A DNA stretch of 64,000 nt from Hippopus hippopus (Eukaryota; Mollusca; Bivalvia; Cardiida; Cardiidae). The stretch covers positions 21,169,859-21,233,858 of the forward strand of contig OX328099.1 in NCBI GenBank assembly GCA_946811185.2. The letters are read 5' to 3'. Shown here one piece after another: positions 12,124 to 23,590 of the stretch (the first letter of the stretch is position 1; every line of letters starts with the position of its first letter). The notes below the pieces were generated by a model that saw nothing but the letters and a program-made list of their open reading frames with translations, searched no databases and was not told the DNA's origin. The position numbers and the translations under genes are program-made.

Positions 12124-12235
12124 TTAACCCTTAGGCTGCTAAGTGCAACTCAATGGCTTTTTGCGGACAGAGTAGAATAAGATCAGACTACACAGAATGT
12201 GCAGTCAGATCTTAGATCTACACTGACCAATTATC
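12124..12235. repeat. TTAA-2 MITE, partial
   Basis: TTAACCCTTAGGCTGCTAAG left end and the full core palindrome; the right part is lost. Confidence 0.75.
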
Positions 12236-12799
12236 CAACCCCCCTCCATAAAAAAAAAAAACTTTGGAATAACCGAATTCATGATTTACTATCGGCTAGA
12301 AAGAGGTTTCTTTTGAGGTAGTTAGTTTCGTAGAACAATGCCTTATTAATTTCGGATTTGTGCAATGATGTGGTCTGGATGTAACCAGATCTATGTCTCT
12401 GATGTAACACTGCATTCCAAAATTTAATGCCAAACACTTCGCTGTTTTATTGGAGAAAACGGAAGGACAGGTCTTAAATGTTTCTGGTGTTGATTTGATG
12501 CTTTCAATGGAAAACAGGTGTAAGTATTTTTTTTTTATTTATGAACTAATTTGTGCCTGTGACCAAATGATGGAACATGGCCCAAAAACCAGGTAGGGCA
12601 TTTTTGCATGGAGAATTTTCAAGGGTAGATCTACTTGTGTTTGAGATTGAAAAGCAAAAAAATGCCACTTGGTCAGATGCCTTTTTTAAAAACTTCTGTT
12701 ACAAGGTACTGGACAAATATTTGATTGGAGCAAACATCAAAGCTCTTCGACTTGCTATTAGAAGAATAGCAGAGGGTCAAAGATAGTAGATACGGTTTG

Positions 12800-12972
12800 T
12801 GCTGTAGCGAAACAGCGGTGGTGTGGCACCAATATCGCACAGCTGTGTATTTCTCACAACTTTGTGATTCTTCTACCCTGATGTGTATATTTTACGCATT
12901 TGGAATATTACAACACACAAACAGATTCAACATTGAAAAATTTCTTGACGAAGCCAATATTAGTGTGACAGA
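12800..12972 (+). promoter_or_regulatory. Probable TMEM14 5' region
   Basis: The 170 bp before the TMEM14 ATG has no repeat and an in-frame stop close to the ATG. It may hold the 5' UTR or promoter; no TATA box stands out. Confidence 0.3.
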
Positions 12973-13045
12973 ATGACAGATTACATTGGTTATGGATATG
13001 CCCTGACAGTGGCAGCAGGTGGAATTATGGGCTATGTGAAAGCAG
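12973..13045 (+). CDS. TMEM14C: TMEM14 coding exon 1
   Basis: Encodes residues 1-24 plus one base. No GT donor lies near the point where homology stops; AAAGCAG/GCAAAT is the only site that keeps frame and family spacing. Confidence 0.88.
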
Positions 13046-16000
13046 GCAAATATTTTTTATTACAGTTTTGGTTTCGTCCCTTTGTTCTATAGAGAATTTA
13101 TTCGGTAGACTTGGGAACATGTGTCGGACATTCAGATAAAGAGGAGGCAACCGCGTGCACAGTACAAAGATACCGATACGGTATAACCCCGACTCGGGGG
13201 CTAGCTCCGATGTTATTTTTGTGATTCTTTCTCCGCTAGCCCCCGCAGCATCCTTAGACTGAAGGTAGATACGGTATGGAAGAGAATGATCTTATTTACC
13301 TGTAAGGCGTAAAAAAAAAAATAGTTTGTTTCGGGTAACCCGACCCTACCTGGAGATTTTGCCCCGACCCTGATTTTTTTTTTTTGTCTTCCGATAAAAA
13401 AAATAAAAATCAGCCTTTTATCATACTGTGTCACAGGACGCCTGTTTCGGCAAATATTGTGTATAGGTGTACAATCATGTACTACTACATACATAATTAT
13501 GCATGAAAACTCCTACGCCTGTACAAAAGCTACCGTGTATCGGAGTATATTGAACCGACCTTAAACACAAATTGTCAAACTCAATAACGTGGGTTTTCCA
13601 TTTCTAAAAATACGTACAAGTAGGCGGAGAGATCGGGCTTTTTCGCTAACTCCACACAGGAACTTCTGTTTATCGAACGTTCGTATCCTATCGCACGGTT
13701 ACAAAAGACAAACGGGTACCAGTTTTATCTTCTACAACAAATCACGCCCGAAATACTGTGGTACTATACAGACTGTGTAACGAACTTTTACTTGTGATTT
13801 TCGCTTTTCTTCGCGTAAAATATAGACAGGATCCCGTCATCTCTGTTGTTATCACCGCATTTCCGGTTCTGTAGTGCATTGTCGCTACTTTCGGTTTGCT
13901 AGATTTCAGATTGAACAAGTTCTGTTAAACATCATTCGGCAAAAGTGCTAGCATGCTCCAGAACTACGAACAATTAAGGTTTTCAATGCAGATATAACAT
14001 TCGAACAATTTTAATGGACGTTTCTCTTGCAACTTATCTGACAGGACGGACTGTGGACTAAACTAGACGACGGCAACGATAGAAGTTTAGATTTGTATCA
14101 AGCGTCGATAGGTCTTCATATTAGACAGGTATTTTCATTTTTTTTTTATCTTTGTTACAATGAGGCAACAATAATTTCTTTCGGAAAATATAAATCTACC
14201 CAAACTTGCCTTGTTCTCGCTCTGCCCCCCCGCCCCCCTTTCACTCAGTTTGATTTACCTTACCTGGTCTTAGAGAAAAACCTGAAACTGCCTAGGCTAG
14301 GAGCCGCTATGCAAAAATTTTCCAAGGCTTTCTAATCTCTCCTACACTTCCGGCAAGTGATGCCACTTTAGTTTCCAGGTAAAATGTGTCTGATCTATAT
14401 AAAATTGAGGAGCAGCAGCACTCCTCCCACATTTCTTGACGGATTTGGGTAAAATTTTCACAGGATGTTTCTCATCATGTGACCTAGCGCATATTGTCAA
14501 GGTTTTGCAATTCATAGCTGCATCATGGAAAAAGGGGGCTTCATGTTGTATTTCATTTTTCACCAATATCTCTTTAATTAATACTGGACATATCTCAATG
14601 GATTTGGATGAAATTTTCACAGATCATGTGACCTAGCGCATATTGTCAGGGTTTTGGAATTTATTTCTGTGTCATGGAAAAAGGGGGGCTTCATGTCAAA
14701 TTTAAACTGCGTCCATCCTTACAAAAGTCTGTTTCTTGTGAACGCAACTCCTCCCACATTTCTTGATGGATTTGGATAAAATGTTCATAGAATGTTTCTC
14801 ATCATGTGACCTAGTGCAGATTGTCAAGGTTTTGCGATTTATAGTTGCATCATGGAAAAAGGGGGCTTCATGTTATATTTCATTTTTCACCAATATCTCT
14901 TTAATTACTTGACATATCTCAACGGATTTGGATGAAATTTTCACAGATCATGTGACCTAGCGCATATTGTCAGGGTTTTGGAATTTATTGCTGTGTCATG
15001 GGAAAAAAAATGTTTTTCATCAATGTATCTCCAACTAATGGACATAATTTCATGAAACTTCATATTTTTATTGCTTAATCAAAGCCAATGACCAATCAGT
15101 CCGTTGTGCGTCCGTCTGTCCATCCATCAGTCCATGCGTAAAAATTTTAGATCACAAGTAACACAATATATCCATTGAGCTACCCAGGTAGGTGCTAGAA
15201 ATTCCAACACTTTAGTCTCGAAAGCTAGCTGCTTGAAATAGCAGCCATGTGGCGGCGTATATTGTGATGACGACACTCTTGTTTCACATTATAACTCTGA
15301 AGGACAACAAAAGTGGATACTTGTAATTTCAAAGTTGTGTCAAGAATGTGTGTTCTAGATAAAAAACAATATGCATAACCTTTGTAAACCCAACTTTTCT
15401 ACAGATAAAATGATTACTTTAAATCAGTATAATATATATAGTCCTCTAAAGTGTTCTGGAGGGGGAGGGTATTAAACATAAAAACAAACGAAACATTCTA
15501 GTATTTATTCAGTTTATTTAGAAACTTGCAAATAAATGTTTTTCACTTTTTCAGCTGTTTTAGCTCTTTACCACACAATCCACAGTTTTAACAATCCTTA
15601 AAAAAAAATTTTGAAAACATTGTGGGAAAATTGAGGGAAAAGGAGAAAATGCTATAAACCCATATTTTCTTTGTTTCCCATGTTTTCTACCCTTCCCAAA
15701 ACAAATTTCAATTTGTGAGTTACATTTATTTTGTTGTCAGCAAATACTTTTAATTTGGACAAGTCTAAAAAATTCAATTCAGAAAAGAGTTAAACAAAAG
15801 TGGACAGCATTCAGTGGGGAAAAAAGATGCAAAGATAGAAGTATAGTTTAGATAGAATTTGACCATTTACCGCACAATCAGAAAGTTAGTGACAGACTAG
15901 AGGTCTTTTGAACACATAATGAGAAAAGGACTCAGAGCTGGTAGCCACCATTTTCTCTTTTTTTTTCCATTTTCGAAAGCAAATACCACCATTTCAAAAT

Positions 16001-19000
16001 GTTTTTTTTTTGGGGGGGGGGGTTTAAAAAAAAAAAAAAAAAAAAAAAATTCGTCCCTACCCTACCTAACATTTTTGGAGACGTTACCCTAAACAAACTA
16101 TTTTTTTTTTTAGGCCTAATCAAAATCTTCCAGTTCGAAAGTATTCACTGTTGACATTAAAATATGACTGAAATGATGGAAATCGAAGGAATGGGGAGCA
16201 AAAATTCTTGGAAAGGAAAAATGCAAGTTAACAGGACACTTGATGTCGGATATTGTTGGAATCCTATTGTGGGAGGGGCTGGTTTCTGATATAGCCAGTT
16301 GTACCTATGACAGTGAGATTAGTTCCGTTGTTATTTTTGAGATTGTATCATCGCTTGGGATTGGGGTCAAAACGGCCCACTTCCAAAATGGCCTGGTACC
16401 AAAACAGCCCAGTGCCGAAACAGCCCGGTACCAAAACAATCCACTTTTTTTGTCATTAATTAAAACCCATTGAAGAACCGACATTTGGATCACCCAGTTA
16501 CTTTTAAAAAATTCACTTATTTGATTTATAAAAATTTAATTAGAACATGAATTTTGATCATGTGAATCGAATGAGATGGGACTCCTGCTACGAATTTATT
16601 GAAATATGTACAGAGATGTATCCTTTCTAGAATGTTTGGAGCTGTCGTTTTCAACATAAGTAATTTGTGCATAAATGAGGTAAAAAGACTGTAGGAAAGC
16701 AAACCACAACGTATACATTTTTTAGAACAATTCCAGTTGATCATGAGAAAAGAAGGGGGGGTGGGAAGACAAATGAACTCACATTATAACATCAGATAGG
16801 AATGCAGAGTACAACCCATGCAAGTATGGAGAATAGAGGCCAAAGCTCCATAAATAAAATTCATCATTTGAACATAAGTAAGAGTAAAGAAAGTTATAAA
16901 ATTCGTTTTCTCAAAATTGGTGGAAATAAAACTAATTCGTAGTGGGCCGTTTCGGTACCCATAACATTAGGCCGTTTTGAAAGTGGGCCGTTTTGGACCG
17001 GGGTGTTTCTGAAGTGGGCCGTTTTGACCCTTATTACAGTCACTTGGCCCTGTAGCAGCCATTCTCATGCCCATTCTGGATTGAAAAAATGAAAATACTG
17101 GCATCCTTTCAAATAGCTGCCATGTCAATCCTTTCATTGTCAGCTAACAGCAAGTTCCTTGATCAATTGATTAATTATTAATCAAAAATATGGAAATGAT
17201 GAAAACATGCAACTTACCTTGTTGCAATTCCAGGTCTTTGAAATGTAAATATCCACTGACCCACTTCCAAGGAAATCGAAACTAGGCTTGACATTTAATG
17301 TGCATGTTCTGAAAGTAATTTCAATTACAGTAAAGTATTTTTTTTCCCACTATTTATTGGGTTTCTTTTTTATTAGTCTAGGCATGGAAAAGGAAGCTTA
17401 TAGTATTGGATGTGTTTCATTAACAAGGAGTCATACTTATCACTTAAATTGCCAGTGATGTGGTGCTATTGTTTGCAGTTAAAACTGAATGAGCATGCAC
17501 AGTAAACTTAATACTGTGTGTTTGTTTACAAATTAAATAGTGTTTATGTCAAAAAAGGTAAAAGATAAATGAAAACCTTGCACTGAACGTCCAATTTCAT
17601 AGTGGACCAGCAGATTAAAGACACATACAGTACAAGTGGCTCAAAAATGATTGTTAGATTTTGAAATTTCAAGAAGCATTAGATGAATGGCTCCTGGCAA
17701 GGGGAGCAGAGCACCAATCACAAAAATAGCATCCAGCCTACCCTTTGGATCAAAGGATGGCCAGTTGATGGAATGCCTGAAAGTTAGGCTTTGAAACTGG
17801 TTACTGAAGGCATGGTGCATAGGCATAAAAGGGTAAGGGTCAGAAAGTAAATGTGCTAGATGTCAAATAAGGTATGCCTTGATGTCAGATATTAGCAGGC
17901 CCTTTCAGAAAAGGGGGACATAATTATTTAACTCTATATTTACCAAACAACAATATTTTAGACAGGTCCAGTTTCAAAGCACTTGCAGATGACAACATCT
18001 ATACGGCACAAATGATGGGATTTGTATCAGGTAATCTCGTAAATATTGTGGGAAAAGGAGAAAATGCTGGTTACCAGCATTTTATCCTTTTCCAACAATG
18101 TTTTCAAAAGGCCGACTTCTCAGGGTTGTTAAAACTTGGGATTGTGTGGTAAAGGGTTAAAACCCACTGTTTATTTCCCGGCTGGTCCCTACTTATTACT
18201 TCAAAAATAATCTGCTGTTTTTTTGTTACAGCTAATCTCTACTTTTTATTTCACAGCTAGTCTTCCATCATTACTGGCAGGCCTGACATTTGGCACCTTG
18301 GCAGGAATAGGAGCCTACCAAACATCACAGGACCCAGGGGCCGTCAAGCTGTCTCTAGGTTTGTATCATCGATTAGGCATTTACCAAACAAGCCCTTATT
18401 CTGACAGCTCCATGGAAGGCTTTAGAAAATACTGTGGGAAAAGGAGAAAATGGTGTTTAAGGGGAAAAGGAGAAAATGTCGGTATCGGCAATTTCTCCTT
18501 GTTTCACCCACAGTGTTTTCTAACCTATCCAAGACAAGTCCTATCAACTGAGCTAGCCACTGCGTCATCTGCATTGTTTTGAATTTCTACATGTTTAAAA
18601 TTGTGTAGTCTTGGAGAGTTTATTTCTATTGAAAGGCAAGGTGATAACTTACGTTGTCCTGTGCAACATAGGATTTCCAATTTATTGTAAAATATACCTT
18701 TAACAAACAATGTCAATTTCCTTTTTGAACAGAAAACAGTGTTTTACAACATTTTCTGTCAAAAGCCTGTCTTGAGTAAAACATGTTGGTAGCCATAGAT
18801 ATTAAAGAGTTTATGTCCTGTTGCAAGAGACTAGAATAAATCCCAAAGACCTACTTTTGGCCTTCCTTCCAATACTTCATGTATCACTTACATTTAAATG
18901 TATTTAGCACTTAGCCCTTTACCAAACGATCCCAAGTTTCAACAAACCTAAAAATGGAAAACTTTCGAAAACATTGTTGGTAAAGGAAAAATGCTGTTCA

Positions 19001-21813
19001 GTAGCATTTTCTACTTTTCGTACTATGCTTTCTGTTCTTTCAAAGACAAATTCCACCATTTCAGCAGCATGAAATTGCCCTCTGCCAGCACTTTATTTTG
19101 TACTTAGGCAAGGCAAAAAATATGTTATCTTGTAAAGGGTTAGGTCAAATCAAAAGCTAATAATAGTTTATTTTGTATGGTGTTTAACACCATTTTCAAT
19201 TTTATTAGTTAAATCACAGTGGCCAGTGCACCTGTTGATCCTTTTCCTGGGTTTTCTTTTACCAGCACTTTGCACAATATTCTCCCCAAGCAACTGGCTA
19301 CTTTCCAACATACCATTATCAAAACTATGATCACCGATGAGAGAGGAATGAATCCTGTCGCAGTGACAAAAAATTCTTGGAAAGGAACTGGAATAGCTGG
19401 AGATTTGAATCAAGGATCTTGATCTCAAGCACTTATGATACCTACTGAGTTTCCAGGCTCAGCAGCCGAGCCCCGGTAGCTCAGTCGGTAGCGTGCAGGA
19501 CTTGAGAACACGGGGTCCAGGGTTCGATCCCTGGCTACGACTCCTAGCTCGGCCAATTTCTTTCCTAGGATTGATGATAGTCACTGCAACAGGATTCATT
19601 CCTCTCCCACCGCTGACCATTGTTTCGACGATGATTATGTGGGAAAGCAGCCAGTGGCTTGGAAAGAAAATTGTGCAAAGTACTGGTAAAAGAGACGCCA
19701 GGAACGCATGGATAGGTGCACAAGCCGCCGCGATATAACTGAAATAATGTTGAAAGTGGCGTTAAACACCATACAATCATAAAAACCAGGCTCAGCAGCT
19801 ATTAATTGTAAATGCCTTGTTAATTTTTCAGGAACCAGTTCAGTTCTGATGGTATTTATGGGCATGCGGTTCATAAACTCTGGTAAATTCATGCCTGCTG
19901 GATTGGTTGCAACTTTAAGGTAAGCTTGAATTAGCTTGTTATAAGCCTGAATCCTGAACCAAACAATCCTGTAAGAAAAAAAATCTTTTGAAATCATTGG
20001 GATAAATCAAGAGAATTCCGGTAGCTAGCATTTTTTCCCCTTTTGTACAGTTTTTTCTACGCTTTGAAAGAAAAATTGTACAACAGGAGCTGCATTATAG
20101 AAAAAGTAACAAGTAATTTCTCTTTCTGTCAAAGTACTTTTCTTTTACCGGTAAACCTTACTTGTATTGATATATCCATGTTTTACGTTGGTGCTTTCAA
20201 AGTATCTGAAGGTAATGAATTAAGACTTACCATGCTTTCAGCCCAATACAACCCTGAAAGTCTTTTGGGAAAAAAAAAATTGAATGATGGTTACCAGCAT
20301 TTTCTCCTTTTCATAAGTTTATATACCAATTTGACAGTGTCTTTGAAAGGGTATGCAATTGTATGTAATGTCTTTATAAAGTATTGATAATTCAGTTTGG
20401 GCAAATTTGACTTTAATGCATGTACCAGGTTTTCAATTTGGACAAGCTAAAACTTTGCCTTTTAAGGAGTAAGGTAAGTTTTTGTAATTCATTCAACTTA
20501 TTACTATGATAAAAAATTTTAAACTAATCAATATTAAAGGCCCTATAGCTGCCAAAAGTGTACAATGAGGGTGATAAAATGCATCTAAATCATACCATTT
20601 AAAAGTTTGTGAATAATTGTGAAGATGAGTATCTGTTATAGTATGGTTGCTCAATCCATGTGTTAGTTGCTGGCAGAAAACTAGGTTAAAAGTTGCCAGG
20701 TTACTCCATGTTGCCAGTTTACTCAATCTTCTGTTTACTTTTCACCTGATTTGAAAATTAATTTTTCTACCAGTGACCGTTACTTGGACCTACCATCAAG
20801 TAAAACAGATTGTCATCACAACTATTATTATCTCCTACCAAATTTTGGAAGGGGGTATAGGTTTTGCGTTTTCCGTCCAGACAGGTATCTTCTGCAGTCC
20901 TTGAAGAAAATTAATAAAACTTAATACATGTATTCCTTATGGTAGTCCACCGATACACGTTTTTGTTTTTGTTTTTTATATTTAATGCAGTGTCATGGAA
21001 AAAAGGGGGCTTACTGTATATTCCATTATTTATAGACCAGTATCTCTTAACTACAACACAAAATTTTATGAAACTTAATATTTATATTGTATATCATAAG
21101 CCACAGACAATCATTATTTGTTTTTGTTTAATGAAATGCCCTGTCATGGAAAAAGGGGGCTTAATGTATAATTTAATTATGGACCAATAACTGCCCGACA
21201 TCCATCTAGATGGACTAAAATTGATGAAACTTCATACATGGAATCCTTATGATTGTAAGCCTATATACTGTTTCCGTTTTCTTAATTTTAATGCCGTGTC
21301 ATGGAAAAGGGTGCTTGATATGTACGGTAGTTCCATTATGGACCAGTATTTCTTTTAACTACTGAACAAAATTTGATGAAACTTCATATTTATATTGTTA
21401 ATCATAAGCCACAGACAATCATCGTTTTTCTATTTTAATGAAGTGCCACGTCATGGAAAAAGTAGGCTTAATGTATAGTTTCATTACAGACCAATAACAA
21501 AAAGGCCACATTTACATACAAAACACCATACTTGTTATATGTTTCTATCAAAAAGTCTTTTTTTGGCGGAAGATATCATTTCATCGAAATAACTCATTGA
21601 CATACAAACTTCCTATGATTTTTGTGTCTGTCCATGCCAATTAAGAGCAGCAAAACAGGGCTGTCACAGCCCTCACATTTCACAAGATTGTCAACAGCCT
21701 TGTTTTGTTAGGGTCTTAAATACACAGGCTAGTCTGGTAAGTTAATTATGTTTTCTTTTCATTTCAGCTTGTTGAATGCTCTCCGATGTGGATATGCAGT
21801 AATAAAACAATAG
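12973..21813 (+). CDS. TMEM14C: TMEM14 family protein (TMEM14C-like), complete four coding exons
   Basis: TMEM14 proteins are small multi-helix mitochondrial inner-membrane proteins; vertebrate TMEM14C is needed for porphyrin handling in haem synthesis. Exons 12973-13045, 18257-18358, 19832-19919 and 21768-21813 join in frame to a 102-residue protein (human TMEM14C is about 112). Family signatures appear in order: GYGYAL and GGIMGYVKA (residues 5-24), [12 protein letters not shown] and GAYQTSQDP (26-52), MGMRF then SGKFMPAGL (about 66-83), and the last helix to Gln102. The ATG is chosen because an in-frame TAG lies four codons upstream and the first helix follows at once. Intron 1 has a GC donor (CAG/GCAAAT); the other donors are GT. 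I cannot separate TMEM14C from its paralogues without a tree. The gene converges on PAK1IP1. Confidence 0.93.
13300..13400. repeat. Low-copy repeat with ACCCGACCCTACCT
   Basis: Similar text occurs at 16050-16120 (CGTCCCTACCCTACCTAACA) and 45420-45665 (TTTAGGGTCGGTAGCATTTT), often next to TTTAGGCC and poly(A/T). Confidence 0.5.
13500..14140. other. CpG-richer stretch in TMEM14 intron 1
   Basis: Noticeably more CG dinucleotides than the surroundings, for example TCGAACGTTCG and CGACGGCAACGATAG. It ends near a possible donor (AGACAG/GTATTT at about 14129). No convincing coding frame. It could be a promoter or non-coding first exon. Confidence 0.3.
14405..15285 (+). repeat. Tandem-body element with GTCATGGAAAAAGGGGGCT units
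   Basis: Units with CATCATGTGACCTAGCGCAT and TCATGGAAAAAGGGGGCTTC recur four times in two alternating types (about 326 bp per pair), in TMEM14 intron 1. Confidence 0.7.
15561..15794 (-). repeat. TTAA-HP MITE
   Basis: The left hairpin arm has a short internal repeat (GGGAAAATTGAGGGAAAAGG). Confidence 0.8.
15860..16000 (-). repeat. TTAA-HP MITE, degraded
   Basis: Short arm and hairpin remnants run into long homopolymer tracts. Confidence 0.55.
16008..16050. repeat. Homopolymer cluster (T, G, A runs)
   Basis: Runs of T, then about ten G, then over twenty A in succession; length is error-prone in sequencing. Confidence 0.8.
16364..17030. mobile_element. Foldback element FB1 with 16-nt unit arrays
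   Basis: The ends are a perfect 17-bp inverted repeat, GGGTCAAAACGGCCCAC. Inside the left end, units repeat at exactly 16 nt: AAAACGGCCCACTTCC, AAAATGGCCTGGTACC, AAAACAGCCCAGTGCC, GAAACAGCCCGGTACC (16369-16432). The right end (16941-17030) carries the complement with the same period. The about 500-bp interior has no coding signal. This resembles foldback transposons (Drosophila FB, sea urchin TU), whose ends are arrays of short direct repeats. Confidence 0.75.
17040..17920. other. TMEM14 intron 1, nothing recognised
   Basis: Between FB1 and a MITE; no exon or known repeat seen. Confidence 0.4.
17928..18160 (+). repeat. TTAA-HP MITE, full length
   Basis: TTAA at both ends, hairpin centre GGTTACC; in TMEM14 intron 1, about 100 bp before exon 2. 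Confidence 0.93.
18257..18358 (+). CDS. TMEM14C: TMEM14 coding exon 2
   Basis: Acceptor TTTCACAG, donor GTTTGT. It carries the PSLLAG and SQDP motifs of the family. Confidence 0.93.
18410..18592 (-). repeat. TTAA-HP MITE, degraded
   Basis: The left hairpin arm is partly duplicated (two GGAAAAGGAGAAAATG blocks). Confidence 0.65.
18911..19142 (-). repeat. TTAA-HP MITE
   Basis: Ends TTAGCCCTTTACC and GTAAAGGGTTA; hairpin moderately diverged. Confidence 0.88.
19165..19452 (-). repeat. SINE, minus orientation
   Basis: Reads from the tail ATGGTGTTTAACACCATTTT into the body and a head with a B box (TTTGAATCAAGGATC) on the opposite strand. Confidence 0.75.
19466..19778 (+). repeat. tRNA-derived SINE, best-preserved copy
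   Basis: Head GGTAGCTCAGTCGGTAGCGT (A box) and GGTTCGATCCC (B box); then the body with GCAACAGGATTCATTCC and GTGGGAAAGCAGCCAGTGGC; tail GTGGCGTTAAACACCATACA. It lies 54 bp upstream of TMEM14 exon 3. Confidence 0.85.
19832..19919 (+). CDS. TMEM14C: TMEM14 coding exon 3
   Basis: Acceptor TTTTTCAG, donor GTAAGC. Encodes the MGMRF and SGKFMPAGL core, the best-conserved part of TMEM14 proteins. Confidence 0.94.
19950..20110 (-). repeat. TTAA-HP MITE, degraded
   Basis: Short arm and part of the hairpin (TAGCTAGCATTTTTTCCCC) immediately after TMEM14 exon 3. Confidence 0.6.
20238..20473 (-). repeat. TTAA-HP MITE, degraded
   Basis: GGTTACCAGCATTTTCTCCT persists, and a long-arm tail (CAATTTGGACAAGC) near 20435. 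Confidence 0.6.
20850..21690 (+). repeat. Tandem-body element, about 150-bp units
   Basis: GTCATGGAAAAAGGGGGCTT-like phrase near 20992, 21143, 21299 and 21451; each unit ends with AAATTTTATGAAACTTAATA-type text. Confidence 0.7.
21768..21813 (+). CDS. TMEM14C: TMEM14 coding exon 4 with stop
   Basis: Acceptor CATTTCAG. It completes Ser88, adds 14 residues ([14 protein letters not shown]) and stops at TAG. AATAAA motifs occur near 22146 and 22450. Confidence 0.9.
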
Positions 21814-22690
21814 TGATAGCCTACTCTCACCATGTTGAACTTAAAGATACAGAAGTCAGTCTAAGTTCCTGATGTTGAATATACTGCTAATTCTTCATTT
21901 AAATCTCCTCTCCCTAATTAACCTGCCCCCAGTAAAGTTACCACAGAATTTTTGTGACTAAAAGTGGACTTGCCTTACAGCCAATCCATTGGTCAGATTG
22001 AACTTATTCAAGATTCATCTGGTCAAACCAGCATCAGAAAATTAAAGTACTTGTAGTTTCATCTTAATGGGTTTGACATATGTGACATATCATTGACAAA
22101 TTGCATACAACTAACTATCCAAATGTACATTCATGTCAAATTACATAATAAACATTAACATTAGTTAATGTCATAAACTATCATAATAGGAAGTAAATTC
22201 ATTACCATTGGTGGGATTATAGCTATTTTCATATAACAACATGAACTCTTTACTGTCTGCAGTGACTAAAACCCAAACAGCAATGTTAATGTCATCATCA
22301 GAAAGCACTCTCTTATTTTACCCTTGTTTATCCCAAATAATTTCGGGACTGGACCATCATCACCAGAGGGGCCATAAATGAAGAATTTAAGGTAATTTGA
22401 ATCTTCCACCTTTTTTTTATGAGTAGCAGACTTGAACAAATGATTGATAAATAAACGCCTAGACTTCTCTGAAACATTGACAGTTTGTTGCCATATTCTT
22501 TGATAATTCAGCTATTTAGTAGAACTGTAATATTCATGTAGCTTTGTTGTATTTTAGATCAAGGGAATATTTTATATAAAAAATGTATATTGGTACATGT
22601 TTGTTTGTTTTCTTATACTTTATTTCATGTATTTTCTGGTATACTTTGTGCTTCTCTGTTTACCAAACACTGTTAGGATAACCTGATAAT
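21814..22690 (+). other. TMEM14 3' flank
   Basis: Likely 3' UTR and intergenic DNA; AATAAA at about 22146 and 22450; no other gene seen. Confidence 0.4.
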
Positions 22691-22849
22691 GCGGTGTATA
22701 AATGACCCTGAAAATGACGGGTTTTGAAAATACTATGGAAAAAAGAGATGACATAAGTTACCAAAGGCCTCCTTCTTCAGATACTTTGTAACATATACAG
22801 ATTTTTCAAATTATTGCTCTAATGTTGTATCTGCAAGTACAGGAAAGTT

Positions 22850-23080
22850 CACATGGCACCACAAGATGGGAGACAAAGTGATACCGAAATAGCTTGTCTG
22901 AAAGTGGGCTTGTGTTTGGTCCATGGCACTGGGTTTTTCATGGGAAGGGCTCAGTAAGGCATATAGCTTTCCCAGCCTAGCACTGGTGTTACTAAGGAGA
23001 GACATGAACAAGGGCACTTTTGAGTGCAATTACTGAAATAATGTTGAAAGCAGCGTGAAAACACCATTCAGCTAACCACC
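22850..23080 (+). repeat. SINE, diverged
   Basis: TTTTTCATGGGAAGGGCTCA-type body and tail TGAAATAATGTTGAAAGCAG. Confidence 0.6.
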
Positions 23081-23359
23081 ATCTTACAGAGGGAAGCCAA
23101 AGGAACCACGCTAGACATCACTCTCAGAAAAAGATTGTGCTTCAAGTTCGGTGTGTTTGCTCAAAGCCATCAAATTTCTCTGCAGAATCTTCATTTTTTT
23201 TAACAGAAATTGGAATATACACTCAGTCTTGGCACAATACATCATCTTTGATAAATTTATATAAAACGTTTTGAAATCATTAAAAAAGACCATTTCTGTA
23301 AAGACTATAACCTGTAATCTCTTTAATAGGCAAAAAAAGTTTTAATCATTCAAATTGAT

Positions 23360-23505
23360 GGAGTAGATAGACCACAAATTAAACAAAGCTCATAAACGAT
23401 GGATTTGTCTTTAAAAGGGTAAAAAGCATAGCAGGATAAGGGGAAACTTCTGGTAATAAGTCTTTTCTGCTTTTCTTTAATTGTTTTCAAAAGGCTTTTT
23501 TTTTT
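23360..23505 (+). repeat. TTAA-HP MITE, degraded
   Basis: Diverged hairpin and short arm only, just downstream of the PAK1IP1 stop. Confidence 0.55.
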
Positions 23506-23590
23506 TTTCTTCAACCGGTCACTTTAACATAAAATTGGGTTGTAAATATTTATATCGTGTGTACGCATGACTGTTTTGTAGATTTTTATT

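Noticed and set aside
12577..12786. A 69-codon frame upstream of TMEM14
   Set aside because: No recognisable domain, no splice context and no link to the TMEM14 frame.
16364..17030. A simple microsatellite explanation for the 16-nt arrays
   Set aside because: The arrays occur as inverted pairs bounding a unique interior, which plain tandem slippage would not produce.
19466..19540. A functional tRNA gene (A and B boxes present)
   Set aside because: The acceptor and anticodon stems do not pair, and the sequence continues into a SINE body repeated elsewhere in the window.
23111..23293. A further PAK1IP1 exon on the minus strand
   Set aside because: The protein already ends at 23591 with a normal basic tail and a stop.
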